From Rhizobium sp. NRK18 (GTDB lineage: Bacteria > Pseudomonadota > Alphaproteobacteria > Rhizobiales > Rhizobiaceae), in the NCBI RefSeq assembly GCF_024385575.1, contig NZ_JANFMV010000001.1:2633681-2697680 (forward strand): 64,000 bases of DNA, in the 5' to 3' direction. A model generated the notes under the pieces. The model was not told the origin of the DNA, searched no databases, and saw only the letters and a program-made list of their open reading frames with translations. The first letter of the stretch is position 1; every line of letters begins with the position of its first letter. The position numbers and the translations under genes were made by a program. Of this stretch, positions 1-10,294 are shown in pieces.

Positions 1-213
1 CGCCAATTCCGCACGGCCTACGGCACCAGCCCGCATCGGTTTCAGGTGTTGCGCCGGCTGGATGTCGCCCGCAGGTCGATGCGCAACGGCCATGGGCTGG
101 CCGACGCCGCCTTCGACAGCGGATTTGCCGACCAGGCCCACATGACCCGGCATTTCAAGAAGACCTACGGCATGACGCCCGGCCGCTGGCTGGCGCTGCA
201 GTCGGCGTCCTGA
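1..213 (+). CDS. AraC-family transcriptional regulator, C-terminal fragment
   Basis: The reading frame is open from the first base of the window and ends at a TGA, giving the last 70 residues of a protein whose start lies outside. The residues fit the second helix-turn-helix of an AraC/XylS DNA-binding domain: a stretch reading LADAAFDSGFADQAHMTRHFKK, shown here only as its pattern (A..SGFAD..H..R.FK), followed by the usual YGMTPGRW ending. In this family the two C-terminal HTH motifs bind promoter DNA, while the missing N-terminal part senses a ligand, so the target cannot be named. The gene runs convergently into ppx, with only nine bases between the two stop codons. Confidence 0.85.
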   Translation, partial: RQFRTAYGTSPHRFQVLRRLDVARRSMRNGHGLADAAFDSGFADQAHMTRHFKKTYGMTPGRWLALQSAS

Positions 214-222
214 GACCAGACC

Positions 223-1746
223 TCAGAGATAGCGGAAGGCGAGCCGCTTGCCGGTGAGCTTGGCGAGCTGCTGCAAGCGGCCGTCGAGCCGTTCGCCGCG
301 GAAATCGTGATATTCCGCCGGCACGACGAATTCGAGGTCGAGATCCGGATTGTCGGAGACAACGAAGCTCAGGTTCTTCACCACGCCCGGCATGGAGGCG
401 GAGAAAAGATAGACCACCCTCAAGAGCCCGCCGACAAGCTTCGCCCGATCGAGGAAATGCGGCGTGGCGATTTCCGCCAGTTGCTGCGACGCGCCGTCTT
501 CGCGAAGTCCTTCGAAGCGGAAGTAGTTGGTCAGCGCGATGAAGGCGCGGCCGGGATGGGTGATGCCAATGAAGGAGGAGTGGGCGATGATGTTCAGCGC
601 CTGCAGTCCGCGATAGTCGGGATGCGCGCGCCAGGAGATGTCGGCCAGCAGGCAGGCCGCCTGACGGTAGCGGCTTTCTTCCTCCGTCTCGCTGATGCCG
701 AAGAGCGGCATCATGCGGCCGGTCCACTCGGCAAGCTCGCGGGCATGTTCCGGCGAGCGGGCGCGCAGGATCGCCAGTTCATCGGCAGCCGAGAGCAGCG
801 GGTCGCGCGCCTGGTCGGCCTCGGACAGGAGCGAATAGAGATAGCCTTCGCGCACGCCCTGGGCCGAAAAGGAAATCGACTTCGGCTTCATTTCCTCGAG
901 AACCGCGCGCATGGCGATCGCGCCATAGGGCAGCAATGCACGGCGGTTGCGGGAAATGCTGGACCAGGCCGGATCCTTGCCCGGATCCTTGGTGTCGATG
1001 ATCTCGCCAAGGAACTGCATCATGTCCTCGAACGGCACGTCATAGCCCTGCATCATGTGCAACGGGTAGCCGCGCTTTTCCATGTGCAGCTTGGCGACGT
1101 TTCGCCAGGTGCCGCCGACCGCATAGAAGGTCCGCCCCTGCCCCTTGGAAAGGAAGGTCGCGGTGGCAACCTGCTTGCGGGTGAAGCTTTCCGCCCGATC
1201 GAGCGAGCCCTTGGCATATTCCGACAGGCGCAGGCCACCGAGCGGCAGGGTAATGCCGTCGCTGAAGCTCTGGCCCTTGATGTCGATGAGTTCCAGCGAG
1301 CCGCCGCCAAGATCGCCGGCAATGCCGTCCGGCTCGTGGAAGCCGCTGATGATGCCGAGCGCCGAATAGCGCGCCTCTTCCGCACCGGAGAGGATGATGA
1401 TCTTCTGGCCGAGGATTTCTTCGGCGGCCTGGATGAAATCCGGACCGTTGCTCGCCTCGCGCGCGGCAGCCGTCGCCAGCGCGTAGGTGGTGCGGGCACG
1501 CGCCTGCGCAGACAGGATCTTGAAACGGTGCAGCGCGGCGAGCGCCCGCTCGACGCCCTCCTCGTGCATCTTGCCCGTGGACGCGATCCCGCGGCCAAGA
1601 CCGCAGAGCACCTTTTCGTTGAAAAGGATGGCGGGTGCGCGGGAAAGGCCCTCGTAGACGACGAGGCGGATGGAATTCGACCCGATGTCAATCACCGAGA
1701 CAGGAGCAATACCCGGAAGGCGCCCCTGGGCTTCTGATTCAACCAT
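223..1746 (-). CDS. ppx: Exopolyphosphatase / guanosine pentaphosphate phosphatase (Ppx/GppA)
   Basis: A 507-residue cytoplasmic enzyme of the ASKHA-fold Ppx/GppA family, which removes terminal phosphates from polyphosphate and, in some members, from pppGpp. The sequence shows the two nucleotide-fold phosphate loops: DIGSNSIRLVVYE at about residues 20-32 and DLGGGSLELIDI at about 145-155. The length matches the long proteobacterial form with a C-terminal HD-like half. It lies 12 bases downstream of ppk on the same strand, so polymer synthesis and breakdown are probably co-transcribed. Which activity dominates (polyP or pppGpp) cannot be read from the sequence. Confidence 0.93.
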   Translation of the reverse strand: MVESEAQGRLPGIAPVSVIDIGSNSIRLVVYEGLSRAPAILFNEKVLCGLGRGIASTGKMHEEGVERALAALHRFKILSAQARARTTYALATAAAREASNGPDFIQAAEEILGQKIIILSGAEEARYSALGIISGFHEPDGIAGDLGGGSLELIDIKGQSFSDGITLPLGGLRLSEYAKGSLDRAESFTRKQVATATFLSKGQGRTFYAVGGTWRNVAKLHMEKRGYPLHMMQGYDVPFEDMMQFLGEIIDTKDPGKDPAWSSISRNRRALLPYGAIAMRAVLEEMKPKSISFSAQGVREGYLYSLLSEADQARDPLLSAADELAILRARSPEHARELAEWTGRMMPLFGISETEEESRYRQAACLLADISWRAHPDYRGLQALNIIAHSSFIGITHPGRAFIALTNYFRFEGLREDGASQQLAEIATPHFLDRAKLVGGLLRVVYLFSASMPGVVKNLSFVVSDNPDLDLEFVVPAEYHDFRGERLDGRLQQLAKLTGKRLAFRYL

Positions 1747-1758
1747 TAAGTCCCAGTT

Positions 1759-3963
1759 CTAGTTCTTCTTGCCGGAAATCCAACCGGCAATCAGTTTCGG
1801 CGCACTGGACTTCAAGGCTTCGCCCCGGCCGGAGAGGCTGGGATTTGTCATGAAATAGTGCTGCGCATTGAACGGCTCCTCGCCCTCGCGCACTTCCATG
1901 CGTCTGGACGTCCCGTCGGGCAGTATCTCGTAGCTCTGCTGGTTGTCAATCAGGTTACCCAGCATGATCTGTTGAAGAACCTGCTCGTGCACGGTCGGGT
2001 TGAGGAGAGGCACGAGCGTCTCGACGCGGCGGTCGAGATTGCGCGGCATCATGTCGGCAGAGCCGATATAGACGAGCGCCTTTGCCGATGGCAGGCCGTG
2101 GCCGTTGCCGAAGCAGAAGATGCGGCTGTGCTCGAGAAAGCGGCCGACGATCGACTTGACGCGGATGTTGTCGGAGAGGCCCGGCACCTGCGGGCGCAGG
2201 CAGCAGATGCCGCGCACGACGAGATCGATCTCGACGCCGGCATGGCTCGCCCGGTAGAGCGCGTCGATGATGTCGGGATCGACGAGCGAGTTCATCTTCA
2301 TCCAGATCGCCGCCGGGCGACCGTTCCTGGCGTTCTCGATCTCCTCGTCGATATGGGTGAGGATGCGCTTTCTCAGCGAATAGGGCGAAACCGCCAGCTT
2401 CATCCCCTCCTCCATCTCACCGTAGCCGGTGATGAAGTTGAAGACGTTGGCCATGTCCTGGGCGATCTTCGGGCTGCAGGTGAAGAACGACAGGTCAGTA
2501 TAGATCTTCGCCGTCACGGGATGGTAGTTGCCGGTGCCGAGGTGGCAGTAGGTGCGCAGCTTGCCATCTTCGCGCCGCACGACCATCGACATCTTGGCGT
2601 GCGTCTTCAGTTCGATGAAGCCGAACACCACCTGCACGCCGGCGCGCTCAAGGTCGCGCGCCCAGCGGATGTTGGCTTCCTCATCGAAGCGGGCCTTCAG
2701 CTCGACAAGCGCGGTCACCGACTTGCCGGCTTCGGCCGCATCGATCAGGGCGCGAACGATCGGGCTGTCGTTGGAGGTGCGGTACAGCGTCTGCTTGATG
2801 GCCAGCACGTCCGGGTCGCGGGCGGCCTGGAACAGGAACTGGACGACCACGTCGAAGGATTCGTAAGGATGGTGGACCACCATGTCCTTCTCGCGGATGG
2901 CGGCGAAGCAATCGCCGGCATGTTCGCGGACCCGTTCGGGGAAGCGGGGGTTGAAGGTTTCGAACTTCAGCTCCTCGCGCGGCGCCTTGACGATCTCGGA
3001 GATCGTGTTGAGCGCCAGCAGGCCGGGCAGAACCGCGACGCGGTTGTCCGGGACGCCGAGTTCGTGCACCACGAAGTGGCGCAGCGAGGCCGGCATCTCG
3101 GAATCCGTCTCGATGCGGATCACCGAACCGCGGCGGCGGCGCTTCAGTGCGGTTTCGAAGAAGCGCACGAGGTCCTCGGCCTCTTCCTCCACTTCGATAT
3201 CGCTGTCGCGGATGATGCGGAAGGTACCCGAGCCCTGGACCTCGTAACCGGGGAAGAGTTTGTGAATGAACATAGACACCACGTCTTCAAGCGTGATGTA
3301 GCGGATCGTCGTTCCGGCGTCGGGCAGACGGACGAAACGATCGAGCGCCGGCGGCAGACGAAGCAGCGCCGTCATCGGCTCGCGGCCGGTCTTCGAGACG
3401 AGCTGGAGCCCGACCGAGAAGCCGAGGTTCGGAATGAAGGGGAACGGGTGCGCCGGATCGATCGACAGCGGCGTCAGCACCGGAAAGATCGATTCGGCGA
3501 ACTCATTGCTCAGCCACTGCGAATCCTCGTCCGACAGCGCGCCGGGGCGAACGATCAGGATATCCTCCTGCGCAAGCGCCTGCTGCAGCACGGCGAGCGA
3601 GGCCTGCTGCTCCATCTGCAGCTTGTCGATTTCCTTAAGGATCTCGTCCAACTGTTCGGCCGGCGTCTTGCCGTCGGGCGTCTTCATCGACATGCCCTGT
3701 CGCACCTGGCCTTCGAGGCCGGCGACACGGACCATGAAGAATTCATCGAGGTTGGCGGCCGAAATCGACAGGAAGCGGACACGTTCGAGGAGCGGATGCG
3801 CGGAGTTCAGCGTTTCCTCAAGCACCCGGCGATTGAACTGGAGCCAGGAAAATTCACGATTGACGAAGCGCTCGGGGCTGGCAATCAGGGTCTCGAACGG
3901 ATCGTCGACAACCGTTCCTTCCTGCTGTTCCATGTTCTGGTTGTCGGATGCGAACGTGTCCAT
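1759..3963 (-). CDS. ppk: Polyphosphate kinase 1
   Basis: A 734-residue PPK1 that reversibly transfers the gamma phosphate of ATP onto inorganic polyphosphate. The N-terminal region opens with the family pattern [18 protein letters not shown] at about residue 33. The two phospholipase-D-like catalytic histidines are in place: HLGTGNYHP at about residue 473 (the expected autophosphorylated His) and [11 protein letters not shown] at about residue 612. Length is normal for PPK1. The ATG start gives the complete N domain. It is the first gene of a ppk-ppx pair on the minus strand, separated from hdaA by about 60 bases that could hold a promoter. Confidence 0.97.
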   Translation of the reverse strand: MDTFASDNQNMEQQEGTVVDDPFETLIASPERFVNREFSWLQFNRRVLEETLNSAHPLLERVRFLSISAANLDEFFMVRVAGLEGQVRQGMSMKTPDGKTPAEQLDEILKEIDKLQMEQQASLAVLQQALAQEDILIVRPGALSDEDSQWLSNEFAESIFPVLTPLSIDPAHPFPFIPNLGFSVGLQLVSKTGREPMTALLRLPPALDRFVRLPDAGTTIRYITLEDVVSMFIHKLFPGYEVQGSGTFRIIRDSDIEVEEEAEDLVRFFETALKRRRRGSVIRIETDSEMPASLRHFVVHELGVPDNRVAVLPGLLALNTISEIVKAPREELKFETFNPRFPERVREHAGDCFAAIREKDMVVHHPYESFDVVVQFLFQAARDPDVLAIKQTLYRTSNDSPIVRALIDAAEAGKSVTALVELKARFDEEANIRWARDLERAGVQVVFGFIELKTHAKMSMVVRREDGKLRTYCHLGTGNYHPVTAKIYTDLSFFTCSPKIAQDMANVFNFITGYGEMEEGMKLAVSPYSLRKRILTHIDEEIENARNGRPAAIWMKMNSLVDPDIIDALYRASHAGVEIDLVVRGICCLRPQVPGLSDNIRVKSIVGRFLEHSRIFCFGNGHGLPSAKALVYIGSADMMPRNLDRRVETLVPLLNPTVHEQVLQQIMLGNLIDNQQSYEILPDGTSRRMEVREGEEPFNAQHYFMTNPSLSGRGEALKSSAPKLIAGWISGKKN

Positions 3964-4023
3964 GTATCTGCCTTCGTTTGATTTCCCGCGAATTATAACA
4001 CGTTAACGACGGTTATGTGACAA

Positions 4024-4728
4024 TCACTCGACACCCTGTCCGCCGCTCATTTCGTCTATGACCTCGCCGGCGAGCGCCCGGGTGATCCGCGTCCCCCTGG
4101 CGAGCGCCAGATGGTCGAGGCTCTCGACGATCTTCTGGGCCGCACGCATGGAGCGCTCCATCCGATTGACGATGTAGAGCACCAGCCTGTCTTCGATGAG
4201 AAGCTGCCGGTCGGCGAACAGTTTAACGATCACCTGTGACAGCAGTTCCTCGTCCGGCTCGCCGATCTCCACGACGGTCGCCGCCTTCAGCCGCGAGACA
4301 AGATCGGGCAGCGTCACCGGCCAGGACATCGGCCAGAGGCGCGACGTCATCAGGAGGCTGGTACCGTTTTCGCGCACCGAATTGATCACATGGAACAGCA
4401 TGTCGTCGTCGAAGCCGGCACGGTCGGCATCCTCGAAGACCACCGGCCCTTCGGCCGCCAGTTCACTGGCCTTCGCGAAGGTGTCGGCGGTGATCGGCAC
4501 GGCGCCGCTGCGCTCGCGCCAGATGGCGGCCAGATGCGATTTGCCCGCGCCTTCCGGGCCCGCCAGGATGACCACGGGCGACGGCCAGCGCGGCCATTCG
4601 TCGATGATCGAAACGGCAGCACTCAGGGGATCGGATACACGCAAGTCGTCGCGGCCACGCGCGGCGGCATGCTGGAAGGCCAGCGGCAACTGGCCGGTCT
4701 CGCGCCTTTGACGGTCGCTCTTCTTCAT
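4024..4728 (-). CDS. hdaA: DnaA-related regulator of replication initiation (Hda/HdaA)
   Basis: A 234-residue AAA+ protein resembling DnaA without its DNA-binding domain. Members of this family, studied in E. coli and Caulobacter, bind the DNA-loaded beta clamp and stimulate ATP hydrolysis by DnaA (RIDA), preventing re-initiation. Visible features: a clamp-binding QLPLAF at residues 13-18, a degenerate Walker A GPEGAGKS at about 57-64, a Walker B-like VVFEDAD near 96-102, and an arginine-containing sensor II region (RSMRAAQKIVESLD) near the end. It lies one base downstream of the perM-like gene, an arrangement I know as common in Rhizobiales. Confidence 0.9.
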   Translation of the reverse strand: MKKSDRQRRETGQLPLAFQHAAARGRDDLRVSDPLSAAVSIIDEWPRWPSPVVILAGPEGAGKSHLAAIWRERSGAVPITADTFAKASELAAEGPVVFEDADRAGFDDDMLFHVINSVRENGTSLLMTSRLWPMSWPVTLPDLVSRLKAATVVEIGEPDEELLSQVIVKLFADRQLLIEDRLVLYIVNRMERSMRAAQKIVESLDHLALARGTRITRALAGEVIDEMSGGQGVE

Positions 4729-4729
4729 C

Positions 4730-5863
4730 TTACGGCTCCAGTTCCTCCGGAGCGGTATCGTGTTCGATGACCTTCATGCCGTTGTGTCCGTGATAAAGAT
4801 CGCTTTCCAGATAGCGGTTGAGGGCAAAGCGGACGAGAACGCCGACGGCGGCCGCGGCCGGCACCGCCACCAGCAGCCCGACGAAGCCGAACAGAAGGCC
4901 GAAGGCAAACAGCGCGAACATCAGCCAGACCGGGTGCAGGCCGACGCTCTGGCCGACGAGCTTCGGCTGCAGGATGTTGCCCTCGAGGAACTGGCCGGAG
5001 AAGAACACGATCAGCACCAGGCCGATATGGAGGTAATCCGGCCAGAACTGGACGACGGCGACTCCGAAGGCGAGCACCAGGCCGACGGTCGAGCCGATAT
5101 AGGGAATGAAGCTGATGGCACCGCTGAAGAGGCCGATCAGCAGGCCAAAATTCAGCCCCGTCAGCGACAGGCCGATGCCGTAATAGAGGCCGAGGATCAG
5201 GCAGAGCGAGCCCTGCCCGCGCACGAAGCCGGCAATCGCACCGTCCATTTCGCGGGCGATCAGGCGGACATTTGCGACGTGGTCGCGCGGGATCCAGCTG
5301 TCGACCTTGGCGACCATGCGGTCCCAGTCGAGCAGCAGGTAGAAGGCGACGACCGGGGTGATGACGAACAGCGAGGCGATATCGACCAGCGCCTTGCCGG
5401 AACTCCAGATCTGGCCCAGCAGCTTGGCAAGGAAGCCGGCGCCCTCGGTGATGAAGTTCGAGAAGTTCTCCTTCACCGTCGTCACCTGATTGGCGATCCA
5501 GTCGGGCATCAGCGTGCCGTGCTGGCGGGTGATGAAGTCCTGCAGCTGGTTGATGTAGCCCGGAAGCTTGGAGATGAAGTCTGACAACTGGCCGGCGATG
5601 ATCGGGATCAGGATGATCAGGGCGATCACGAAGACGACGATGAACATGATGAGGATGACGATGGTCGCCATCATCCGGCTGAGCCCGATCCTCTCCAGAC
5701 GGTCGGCGACCGGATCGAGGAAATAGGCGAGCGCCATGCCGGCCACGAAGGGCAGCAGGATCGAATGAAAGACGGCGAGGAACACGACAAGAACCAGCAG
5801 GGCGCAAAGCCAGAAGATCGCCTGCCGCCTGAGGCTCGCACTGCTGATGTGTTTGTGTTCCAA
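4730..5863 (-). CDS. AI-2E family (PerM-like) permease
   Basis: A 377-residue polytopic membrane protein of the AI-2E transporter/PerM family. The N-terminus has two close hydrophobic segments (about residues 13-30 and 34-47), followed by a long amphipathic segment and about five further membrane segments, with the family's PYIGSTVGL and glycine-rich GLLVAVPAAAAVGVLVRF patterns near the C-terminus. Substrates for most members are unknown; some export autoinducer-2 and others act as Na+/H+ antiporters, so no substrate is assigned. It begins the perM-hdaA transcription unit and is divergent from purM. Confidence 0.88.
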   Translation of the reverse strand: MEHKHISSASLRRQAIFWLCALLVLVVFLAVFHSILLPFVAGMALAYFLDPVADRLERIGLSRMMATIVILIMFIVVFVIALIILIPIIAGQLSDFISKLPGYINQLQDFITRQHGTLMPDWIANQVTTVKENFSNFITEGAGFLAKLLGQIWSSGKALVDIASLFVITPVVAFYLLLDWDRMVAKVDSWIPRDHVANVRLIAREMDGAIAGFVRGQGSLCLILGLYYGIGLSLTGLNFGLLIGLFSGAISFIPYIGSTVGLVLAFGVAVVQFWPDYLHIGLVLIVFFSGQFLEGNILQPKLVGQSVGLHPVWLMFALFAFGLLFGFVGLLVAVPAAAAVGVLVRFALNRYLESDLYHGHNGMKVIEHDTAPEELEP

Positions 5864-6187
5864 GAGCTTCGGTTTCCTCGTCTTGCGCCGCGAACTGAAC
5901 CGGTCCGGCAGATATTCCCGTTCACAGGAGATAGGATGCGTGTGGGAGACTGGTCAAGTCCGCCCGTCATCGCCGCCCCCACAATCGAAATCCGGTGCAT
6001 CAACCGGAGCGGCACCATGCTGTACAACGTATCACGTGGTATGGGACGGACGCGGCCGCTCGACCGCAAACCGCCCGCATTGCGGTGAAAAACCGGGGTT
6101 TTCAGCCTCATCCGGCTTGCATATCGCGCTGACCCGTGCAATTGCCAGCCGCACGAAAAACCGTTCCGAGCCAGTGGAGAGCGATCG
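5864..6187. promoter_or_regulatory. Divergent intergenic region between perM and purM, with two dyads
   Basis: A 324-base gap between divergent genes that must carry both promoters. I see two short inverted repeats: TCCGGT-6-ACCGGA at 5991-6008, and a near-palindrome (TGAAAAACC facing GGTTTTCA) at 6086-6104, about 80 bases before purM. No open frame looks genuine. I could not pick a convincing -35/-10 pair. Confidence 0.35.
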
Positions 6188-7261
6188 ATGAGCCAGTCCG
6201 GCAAAAACGGCCTTACCTACAGCGATGCAGGCGTCGACATCGATGCCGGCAATCTCATGGTAGAGAAGATCAAGCCCGCTGTGAAGTCGACGCGCCGTCC
6301 GGGCGCCGACGGTGAGATCGGTGGCTTTGGCGGCCTGTTCGACCTGAAGGCCGCAGGCTTCACCGATCCGGTGCTGGTCGCCGCCAATGACGGCGTTGGC
6401 ACCAAGCTCAAGATCGCCATCGACGCCGACCGGCACGACACCGTCGGCATCGACCTCGTCGCCATGTGCGTCAACGACCTCGTCGTCCAGGGGGCCGAGC
6501 CGCTGTTCTTCCTCGACTATTTCGCCACCGGCAAGCTCGACGCCGACCAGGGCGCGGCGATCGTCGGCGGCATTGCCGCCGGCTGCCTGGAAGCCGGTTG
6601 CGCGCTGATCGGCGGCGAAACGGCGGAAATGCCCGGCATGTATTCCTCCGGCGACTACGACCTCGCGGGCTTCGCGGTCGGCGCCGCCGAACGCGGCCAG
6701 CTGCTGCCGTCGGACAATATCGAGGCGGGCGACGTCATTCTCGGCCTCGCCTCCTCCGGCGTGCATTCCAACGGCTTCTCGCTGGTGCGCAAGATCGTCG
6801 AACTCTCCGGTCTCTCGTGGGATGCGCCGGCACCGTTCGCCGAGGGCAAGACGCTCGGCGAAGCGCTGCTGACCCCGACCCGCATCTATGTGAAGCCGCT
6901 GCTGAAAGTCATCCGCGACACCGGCGCGATCAAGGCGCTCGCCCACATCACCGGCGGCGGGTTCCCGGAGAACATTCCGCGCGTGCTGCCGAAGACGCTG
7001 GCGGCCGAAATCGACCTGGCGTCGATTGCCGTTCCGCCGGTCTTCTCCTGGCTTTCGGCAACGGGCGGCGTTGCCGCCAACGAGATGCTGCGCACGTTCA
7101 ACTGCGGCGTCGGCATGATCGTCGTCGTTCCTGCCGACAAGGCTGACACCGTCAGTGCGGCGCTCGCCGACGCCGGCGAAACGGTCTTCCCGCTCGGCCG
7201 GATGGTCGAGCGCAGCGAAGGTGCGCCCGGCACGGTCTACAAGGGTACGCTCGCCCTATGA
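6188..7261 (+). CDS. purM: Phosphoribosylformylglycinamidine cyclo-ligase (AIR synthetase)
   Basis: A 357-residue cytosolic enzyme for the fifth step of purine synthesis, ATP-dependent closure of FGAM to aminoimidazole ribonucleotide. Family signatures are visible: the N-terminal [17 protein letters not shown] segment ([13 protein letters not shown], residues 10-22), DGVGTK at 68-73, [11 protein letters not shown] at about 101-111, and [10 protein letters not shown] near 145. The C-terminal half has the [13 protein letters not shown] pattern of the AIRS C domain. Length is typical. The stop overlaps the start of purN by four bases (ATGA), so the two are translationally coupled. Confidence 0.98.
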   Translation: MSQSGKNGLTYSDAGVDIDAGNLMVEKIKPAVKSTRRPGADGEIGGFGGLFDLKAAGFTDPVLVAANDGVGTKLKIAIDADRHDTVGIDLVAMCVNDLVVQGAEPLFFLDYFATGKLDADQGAAIVGGIAAGCLEAGCALIGGETAEMPGMYSSGDYDLAGFAVGAAERGQLLPSDNIEAGDVILGLASSGVHSNGFSLVRKIVELSGLSWDAPAPFAEGKTLGEALLTPTRIYVKPLLKVIRDTGAIKALAHITGGGFPENIPRVLPKTLAAEIDLASIAVPPVFSWLSATGGVAANEMLRTFNCGVGMIVVVPADKADTVSAALADAGETVFPLGRMVERSEGAPGTVYKGTLAL

Positions 7262-7878
7262 GTTTAGCGAAGAAGCGCGTCGTCATCTTCATTTCGGGCT
7301 CCGGCTCGAACATGGTGGCGCTTGCCAAGGCCGCGCAGGCACCGGACTTCCCGGCGGAGATCGTTGCCGTCATTTCCGACAAGGCGGATGCCGGCGGGCT
7401 CGCAAAGGCGGAAGCGCTCGGCATCGCCACACATGTCTTCGTGCGCAAGGACTATGACAGCAAGGCTGCTCATGAAGCCGCCATCCTCGCCCGCCTCGCC
7501 GAAATCAAGCCGGATCTGATCTGTCTCGCCGGCTACATGCGCCTGCTCTCGGCCGAGTTCATCCGGCCCTATGACGGACGCATCCTCAACATTCACCCGT
7601 CGCTGCTGCCGCTCTTCCCGGGTCTTCACACCCACCAGCGGGCGATCGACGCCGGCATGAAGCTGGCCGGCTGCACCGTGCATGTGGTGACCGAAGGCAT
7701 GGACGAAGGGCCGGTCATCGCCCAGGGCGTCGTGCCGATCCTTGCTGGCGACACCGCCGACGATCTTGCCCACCGCGTTCTGACGGTAGAGCACAAGATC
7801 TACGCCCGCGCACTCGCCAAAGTCGCCGGCGGCGCGATCTCGGCGACGGACGGCGGAGACTTCCTCATTTCCGTCTGA
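7258..7878 (+). CDS. purN: Phosphoribosylglycinamide formyltransferase
   Basis: A 206-residue folate-dependent GAR transformylase that transfers formyl from 10-formyl-THF to GAR in purine synthesis. The phosphate-binding SGSGSNM is at about residues 13-19, and the catalytic triad equivalent to E. coli Asn106/His108/Asp144 is Asn111, His113 (NIHPSLLP) and Asp149 (GMDEGPVI). The start codon overlaps the purM stop (ATGA), so expression is coupled to the previous step but one of the pathway. Confidence 0.98.
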   Translation: MSLAKKRVVIFISGSGSNMVALAKAAQAPDFPAEIVAVISDKADAGGLAKAEALGIATHVFVRKDYDSKAAHEAAILARLAEIKPDLICLAGYMRLLSAEFIRPYDGRILNIHPSLLPLFPGLHTHQRAIDAGMKLAGCTVHVVTEGMDEGPVIAQGVVPILAGDTADDLAHRVLTVEHKIYARALAKVAGGAISATDGGDFLISV

Positions 7879-7982
7879 TCCCTGCCCCATTCCGGGATCA
7901 TCATGGAACAATCCAGACCGTGAAGCGCTTTCCTTAGGCAGGGCTCATGCCCCGCATCCTGGAAAGCGAAAGGAGGATTGCC

Positions 7983-8267
7983 ATGAAATACGAACTTCCG
8001 TCATTCTTCGACGAGCATAACGAAGGCGCCGAAATCCGCGCCGTCAAGGACAAGCTTACGGAAACCCGCGTCGCCGGCGTGCTCGCCACGACCGAAGGCG
8101 TTCATGCCGAGGCGCTCGAGGTCGAGGTTCACGACGATACCGCGCGCGTCAGCGGAACCGTGCCGCAGGAACGCGAAATCGAAATCGCCACCAAGGCCGC
8201 CGGCTCCGTCGAAGGCGTCGAGCGCGTCGATACCCGCATCACCGTGGCGAAGGGCGAAGAGTTCTGA
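7983..8267 (+). CDS. Small BON-domain protein
   Basis: A 94-residue protein without a signal peptide or membrane segment. The start at MKYELPSFF was preferred over an upstream ATG because a strong AAAGGAGG ribosome site lies just before it. Residues about 20-90 form one BON-like unit: a charged helix (VKDKLTETRVAG), a beta strand with EALEVEVHDDTARVSGTVP, and a closing helix-strand (AAGSVEGVERVDTRITV). BON domains occur in LysM/OsmY-type proteins and are thought to bind phospholipid or polymer surfaces. No partner is evident. It follows purN by about 100 bases and is likely separately controlled. Confidence 0.75.
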   Translation: MKYELPSFFDEHNEGAEIRAVKDKLTETRVAGVLATTEGVHAEALEVEVHDDTARVSGTVPQEREIEIATKAAGSVEGVERVDTRITVAKGEEF

Positions 8268-8277
8268 CGCCACGGTC

Positions 8278-8302
8278 GTCTCCCGGCAGCAAGACGGGAG
8301 AC
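8278..8302 (+). terminator. Hairpin downstream of the BON gene
   Basis: A perfect 8-bp stem (GTCTCCCG facing CGGGAGAC) with a nine-base loop begins 11 bases after the BON stop codon. No T-tract follows, so intrinsic termination is uncertain. Confidence 0.45.
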
Positions 8303-8424
8303 AAAGACAGTTTGAAGACATACCCTGGTGAATGACACGCGATTGGCTTCGTCCGTCAGCACGACTCATGGTTTAGTGAACAGACACAACCGCCCGCCCT
8401 GATATCATCAAAAAGCAGGTTGCC

Positions 8425-10284
8425 ATGTCGCTGTCAGACCGCGTCTTTCACCCGTTCGAGACGCTTGTCCGCCCCTTGGAGATACCGTTTCGGCCCCTGC
8501 CCTCCGACGGACCGCTGGCGCTTCTCCTGCATTTCGCACGCATGTGCCGCGGGGCGCTGATCGCCATACTCCTGCTCAGCATGGCGACGGAAGCCTGCAA
8601 TCTGGCCGTCATCTGGGGCATTTCGCGACTGGTCGACGGTGTGACGACGCAAGGGGCCGCCGCTTTTGTCGAGAGCCACATGTCGGCGATCGTGGCTTTC
8701 GGTGTCCTGTTCTTCCCGGTGATGCCGCTGCTTGCCTTCCTTTGCAACACGCTGGGCTCGGAGGTCATATCCGTCAGCCTATCCGTCCTCATGCAATGGC
8801 ACGGACACAAGGCGGTCGAGCGCCAGGACCTCGCCTTCTTCCACGACCTGTTTGCCGGACAAGTGGCGACGCGCATCGCCCAGGTCGCCTCGGCCATCAA
8901 GCAGCAACTGGCGGTGGCGGCGTGGGTCCTGCCGAACTTCATCGTGCAGGTGACGGGCTCGCTGATCCTTGTCGCGGCCATATCGTGGCCACTCGCCATT
9001 CCCGTGCTCGTCTGGGCGGTCGCGAACCTCTTCGTCGCCCGCAAGGCGGTGCCACTGTTTTCCGATCTCGCCCGCCGCACCGCGAAGACCCGCAGCCGCG
9101 TGGTCGGGACGATGGCGGACCTCTATTCCAACATCCAGACGGTCAAGCTGTTCTCGGCGGAAGACAGCGAGGCGGGTGCAATCCGCAAGGCCCTCGGCAA
9201 ATCGCTCGCCGCCCAGCACACAGAACGTCGTGTCATGCTGACGGCGGACATCACCATCATCACCCTGAACGTGCTCCTGCTGCTTTCCACCTGTATCGTC
9301 GGCATCTGGGGAATGACGGCGTCCTTCGTCACGCTTGGGGATTTCGTCGCCTCGATCACGATTGCCCAGCGGCTATCTTCCAATGCCCGCGCCTTCCTCA
9401 ACATGGGCCAGCAGATCTTCGAGGCGATCGGCACGATCCGCGACGCCATGCCGGTGATGACCACACCGCCGACCATCCGAGACGCCCCCGATGCCCACCG
9501 GCTGGAAGTGACGCATGGCGAAATTCGCTTCGAAGCCCTCCGCTTCGAATACCAGAAGGACCAGCGCGTCATTCGCGACCTGTCGCTGATCGTGAAAGCC
9601 GGTGAGAAGATCGGCGTCGTCGGCCTGTCGGGCGCCGGCAAGACGACGCTCGTCAGCCTGCTGCTGCGCTTCTTCGACCTGGAGGGCGGACGTATCCTGA
9701 TCGACGAACAGGATATCACCCGCGTCACCCAAGCGAGCCTGCGCGACGCGATCGGCGTTATCACGCAAGACGTGTCGCTGTTGCACCGCTCGGTCGGCGA
9801 CAACATTCTCTATGGCCGACCCGGCGCCTCCCGCCAGGAGATGGAGAATGCGGCGCGTCTGGCGCAGGCCGACACGTTCATCCCTGAACTGAAGGACAGC
9901 GAAGGTCGCAGCAGCTACGACGCCTATGTCGGCGACCGGGGCATCAAGCTCTCCGGCGGGCAGCGGCAGCGGGTTGCGATCGCCCGCGTGCTGCTCAAGG
10001 ATGCGCCGATCCTCGTGCTCGACGAGGCGACCTCGGCGCTCGACAGCGAGGCGGAAGCGGCGATCCAGCAGAACCTCGACCTGCTGATGGAGAACAAGAC
10101 GGTGATCGCCATCGCCCATCGCCTGTCGACAATTTCGCAGATGGACAGGATCGTCGTCCTCGACAAGGGGCGGATCGTGGAGGAAGGAAGGCCCGACGAA
10201 CTGCTGGCGATGGGCGGGCTTTACGCCCGCCTCTGGAACCGCCAGACCGGCGGCTATATCGCCGACAGGGAAGAGGCCCTCTGA
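8425..10284 (+). CDS. ABC exporter with fused membrane and ATPase domains
   Basis: A 619-residue half-transporter of the ABC-B (MsbA/HlyB-like) class. About residues 30-330 contain six hydrophobic segments of an ABC type-1 exporter domain. The ATPase half has Walker A GLSGAGKTT at about 400, a Q-loop ITQDVSLL, signature LSGGQRQRVAIARVLL at about 510, Walker B ILVLDEATSALD, and the H-loop IAIAHRLST. Such proteins dimerise and export lipids, peptides or drugs. There is no adjacent membrane-fusion or partner gene, so the substrate is unknown. The frame is closed and ends just before the convergent Nudix gene. Confidence 0.9.
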   Translation: MSLSDRVFHPFETLVRPLEIPFRPLPSDGPLALLLHFARMCRGALIAILLLSMATEACNLAVIWGISRLVDGVTTQGAAAFVESHMSAIVAFGVLFFPVMPLLAFLCNTLGSEVISVSLSVLMQWHGHKAVERQDLAFFHDLFAGQVATRIAQVASAIKQQLAVAAWVLPNFIVQVTGSLILVAAISWPLAIPVLVWAVANLFVARKAVPLFSDLARRTAKTRSRVVGTMADLYSNIQTVKLFSAEDSEAGAIRKALGKSLAAQHTERRVMLTADITIITLNVLLLLSTCIVGIWGMTASFVTLGDFVASITIAQRLSSNARAFLNMGQQIFEAIGTIRDAMPVMTTPPTIRDAPDAHRLEVTHGEIRFEALRFEYQKDQRVIRDLSLIVKAGEKIGVVGLSGAGKTTLVSLLLRFFDLEGGRILIDEQDITRVTQASLRDAIGVITQDVSLLHRSVGDNILYGRPGASRQEMENAARLAQADTFIPELKDSEGRSSYDAYVGDRGIKLSGGQRQRVAIARVLLKDAPILVLDEATSALDSEAEAAIQQNLDLLMENKTVIAIAHRLSTISQMDRIVVLDKGRIVEEGRPDELLAMGGLYARLWNRQTGGYIADREEAL

Positions 10285-10294
10285 CGGCCGGGGA

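Noticed and set aside
1858..3981. A 707-residue open frame on the plus strand opposite ppk
   Set aside because: It lies wholly antisense to a complete ppk with all catalytic motifs and reads as Arg/His/Ala-rich sequence without any recognisable fold, as expected for a mirror frame in high-GC DNA.
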